Below, in pieces: positions 31,660 to 32,674 of a stretch of DNA of 32,674 nucleotides. The translations under genes were made by a program, and so were the position numbers. Under the pieces are notes generated by a model that was given only the letters and a program-made list of their open reading frames with translations, searched no databases and was not told the DNA's origin. Origin of the DNA: Corallococcus interemptor (GTDB lineage Bacteria; Myxococcota; Myxococcia; Myxococcales; Myxococcaceae); assembly GCF_003668875.1 (NCBI RefSeq), contig NZ_RAWM01000104.1, positions 1-32,674 of the forward strand, given 5' to 3'. Position 1 is the stretch's first letter; every line of letters starts with the position of its first letter.

Positions 31660-32241
31660 ATGAAGAAGTTCCTGAAGACCCAGCTGACGGTGGCGGCGGT
31701 TCTCGCGGGCGCGCTTGCGCTCGGCACGGGCTGTAAGTCGGATCAATCCGCGACGCGCGGCACCGAACCGGCGCCCGCATCCGACTCCACCATGCCCACG
31801 GACTCCAGCGGCACGGGCACGGACACTTCCGGCTCCGGCACCACGACCACGCCTCCGCCCAGCAGCGGCGGCTCCGGCTACGACACGGGCAGTACGTCGC
31901 AGGACTCCACGCTGCCTCCGTCCGACATGAGCACCGGCGGCTCCGGCACGACGGATGACTCCACGCTGCCGCCCGCCAGCGACGACAGCAGCACCATGGA
32001 TCCGGGCACCGGCGGCGCGGGCACCGGCGAGGCCGAGCCCGGCGTGCACGACGGCGAGATGACCGAGCCGGGCACGGGCGGCTCCGGTCTGTCCACGGAC
32101 GACAACGCCATCCCGGACGACAGCACCCTGCCCAACGACTCCACGCTGGATCCGAACAGCTCCGGCGCCAAGGGCAACATGACCACGCCGGTGCCGGACT
32201 CCACCGGCACGATGGCGCCCAACAACGGCACCACGCGCTAA
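31660..32241 (+). CDS. lipoprotein-like Ser/Thr/Asp-rich low-complexity protein
   Basis: The 193-aa protein has a lysine-rich N terminus and a hydrophobic stretch (KKFLKTQLTVAAVLAGALAL) ending in GTGCKSD, where the Cys25 could be lipidated. The residue at -3 from the Cys is Gly, which is atypical for a lipobox, so lipidation is uncertain. The rest is low complexity with repeated D-S-T-L-P units (QDSTLPPSD, DDSTLPPASD, DDSTLPNDSTLDP) and G-T-G-G-S-G linkers, and is acidic. Function unknown; probably exported. GGGGGAA precedes ATG 31660. A hairpin follows. Confidence 0.7.
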   Translation: MKKFLKTQLTVAAVLAGALALGTGCKSDQSATRGTEPAPASDSTMPTDSSGTGTDTSGSGTTTTPPPSSGGSGYDTGSTSQDSTLPPSDMSTGGSGTTDDSTLPPASDDSSTMDPGTGGAGTGEAEPGVHDGEMTEPGTGGSGLSTDDNAIPDDSTLPNDSTLDPNSSGAKGNMTTPVPDSTGTMAPNNGTTR

Positions 32242-32263
32242 TCGCAAGCACGTGACTTGAAGG

Positions 32264-32295
32264 AGCGCCCGTGACCCTCACCGGTCGCGGGCGCT
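32264..32295 (+). terminator. Hairpin after the lipoprotein-like gene
   Basis: AGCGCCCGTGACC (32264-32276) and GGTCGCGGGCGCT (32283-32295) pair over 13 bases with one mismatch, about 20 nt after the stop. A short T-containing stretch follows, so it is a probable intrinsic terminator. Confidence 0.55.
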
Positions 32296-32327
32296 TCGCC
32301 ATTTCCGGAGGACGCGCGAAACAACGA

Positions 32328-32361
32328 GACCCCGCCGACGCTCGAGGGCGTCAGCGGGGTC
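32328..32361 (-). terminator. Hairpin downstream of the 71-aa protein gene
   Basis: GACCCCGCCGACGC (32328-32341) and GCGTCAGCGGGGTC (32348-32361) pair over 14 bases with one mismatch. On the minus strand it follows the stop of the 71-aa gene by about 28 nt and precedes a T-rich stretch (TCTCGTTGTTT), so it probably terminates that transcript. Confidence 0.55.
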
Positions 32362-32388
32362 CTGGAGACAGCGCGGCCCGCGGGATGA

Positions 32389-32604
32389 TCAGGTCACCTT
32401 GACGCCTGGCGAGTAGGGCTGGCCCACCGGCTCGATGATGCGCGGGCTCCCGTTGTCACCCGGGCCATTGCCGGGACCGCCACCCGGGTCGAAGGTGGAC
32501 GGCACGTGGTGCTCCAGCCGTTCATCCTCCTCCGTTCCGGCTTCGCGCGCCGGTGCGGGAGGCAGCCCCTCCAGGGGAATGTGCAACACGTCCTTCTTGC
32601 TCAT
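32389..32604 (-). CDS. 71-aa protein of unknown function
   Basis: I do not recognise a family. The frame is open upstream of ATG 32604, but that codon has an excellent ribosome binding site (AAAGGAGG about 8 nt before) so I start there: MSKKDVLHIPLEGLPPAPARE. The middle is acidic (EAGTEEDERLEHH) and the C-terminal half is Gly/Pro-rich (FDPGGGPGNGPGDNG, then EPVGQPYSPGVKV). There is no signal peptide, membrane segment or cysteine. The strong start signal and codon use suggest it is a real gene. Confidence 0.55.
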   Translation of the reverse strand: MSKKDVLHIPLEGLPPAPAREAGTEEDERLEHHVPSTFDPGGGPGNGPGDNGSPRIIEPVGQPYSPGVKVT

Positions 32605-32674
32605 GACGAACGCCTCCTTTCCCTCTTCAGGGTGGGCCGCGTAGGGGTTTTCCGCCACCGGACGCCCCCCCGCC

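Overview
The window is a stretch of very GC-rich chromosome with strong G/C-ending codon bias, many GTG starts, Tat and lipoprotein signals, an AgmX/PglI-type C-terminal domain protein, a DUF2079 membrane protein and sphingolipid-type enzymes. Together these point to a myxobacterium, most likely Myxococcaceae (Myxococcus/Corallococcus-like). I see no rRNA, tRNA, CRISPR, IS element or prophage.

Layout. 1-121: start of a minus-strand CBS-domain protein cut by the window edge. 234-4533 (plus): an alpha/beta hydrolase, then two parvulin-type peptidyl-prolyl isomerases (a lipoprotein and a SurA-like secreted one) and pdxA, which overlaps the second by 4 nt; surA-pdxA linkage is also known in enterobacteria. 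4454-14645 is almost entirely minus strand: a thioredoxin-like 2Fe-2S protein, an AHSA1/SRPBCC protein with its ArsR-type regulator and a 20-bp palindrome at the regulator start, the AgmX/PglI protein, an aldo/keto reductase, a short HPF/RaiA ribosome hibernation factor, an S41 peptidase, a DUF2079 membrane protein, a DUF1360 protein, a zinc alcohol dehydrogenase and a head-GIN lipoprotein. The lipoprotein follows a surface-repeat protein (14679-16046). 16172-18288: a Tat-exported aldo/keto reductase, a small uncharacterised gene and a pyridoxamine-oxidase-fold stress protein.

The most interesting region is 18718-24367. Five tightly packed plus-strand genes encode inositol-3-phosphate synthase, an Aur1/PAP2-type inositol-phosphoryl transferase, a CDP-alcohol phosphatidyltransferase fused to a GtrA domain, a secreted protein with an AttH/Svf1 lipocalin-like motif, and a Cys-based dual-specificity phosphatase. 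A convergent gene encodes an FA2H/Scs7-like fatty acid 2-hydroxylase. Read in order they spell a pathway: glucose-6-phosphate to inositol-phosphate, to phosphatidylinositol-phosphate, to phosphatidylinositol, to inositol-phosphoceramide with a 2-hydroxylated acyl chain. That resembles eukaryotic inositol sphingolipid synthesis, and this pathway reading is inference. Two divergent, homologous MMPL/RND lipid-type transporters follow (24510-26996 and 27433-29958).

The right end (30004-32604) holds two Ser/Thr/Gly-rich exported proteins of low complexity. Between them sits a toxin-antitoxin pair that combines an AbrB/MazE-type antitoxin with a RelE/ParE-like toxin, with an AT-richer repeat-bearing upstream region that looks like an operator. 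A 71-aa protein of unknown function closes the window.
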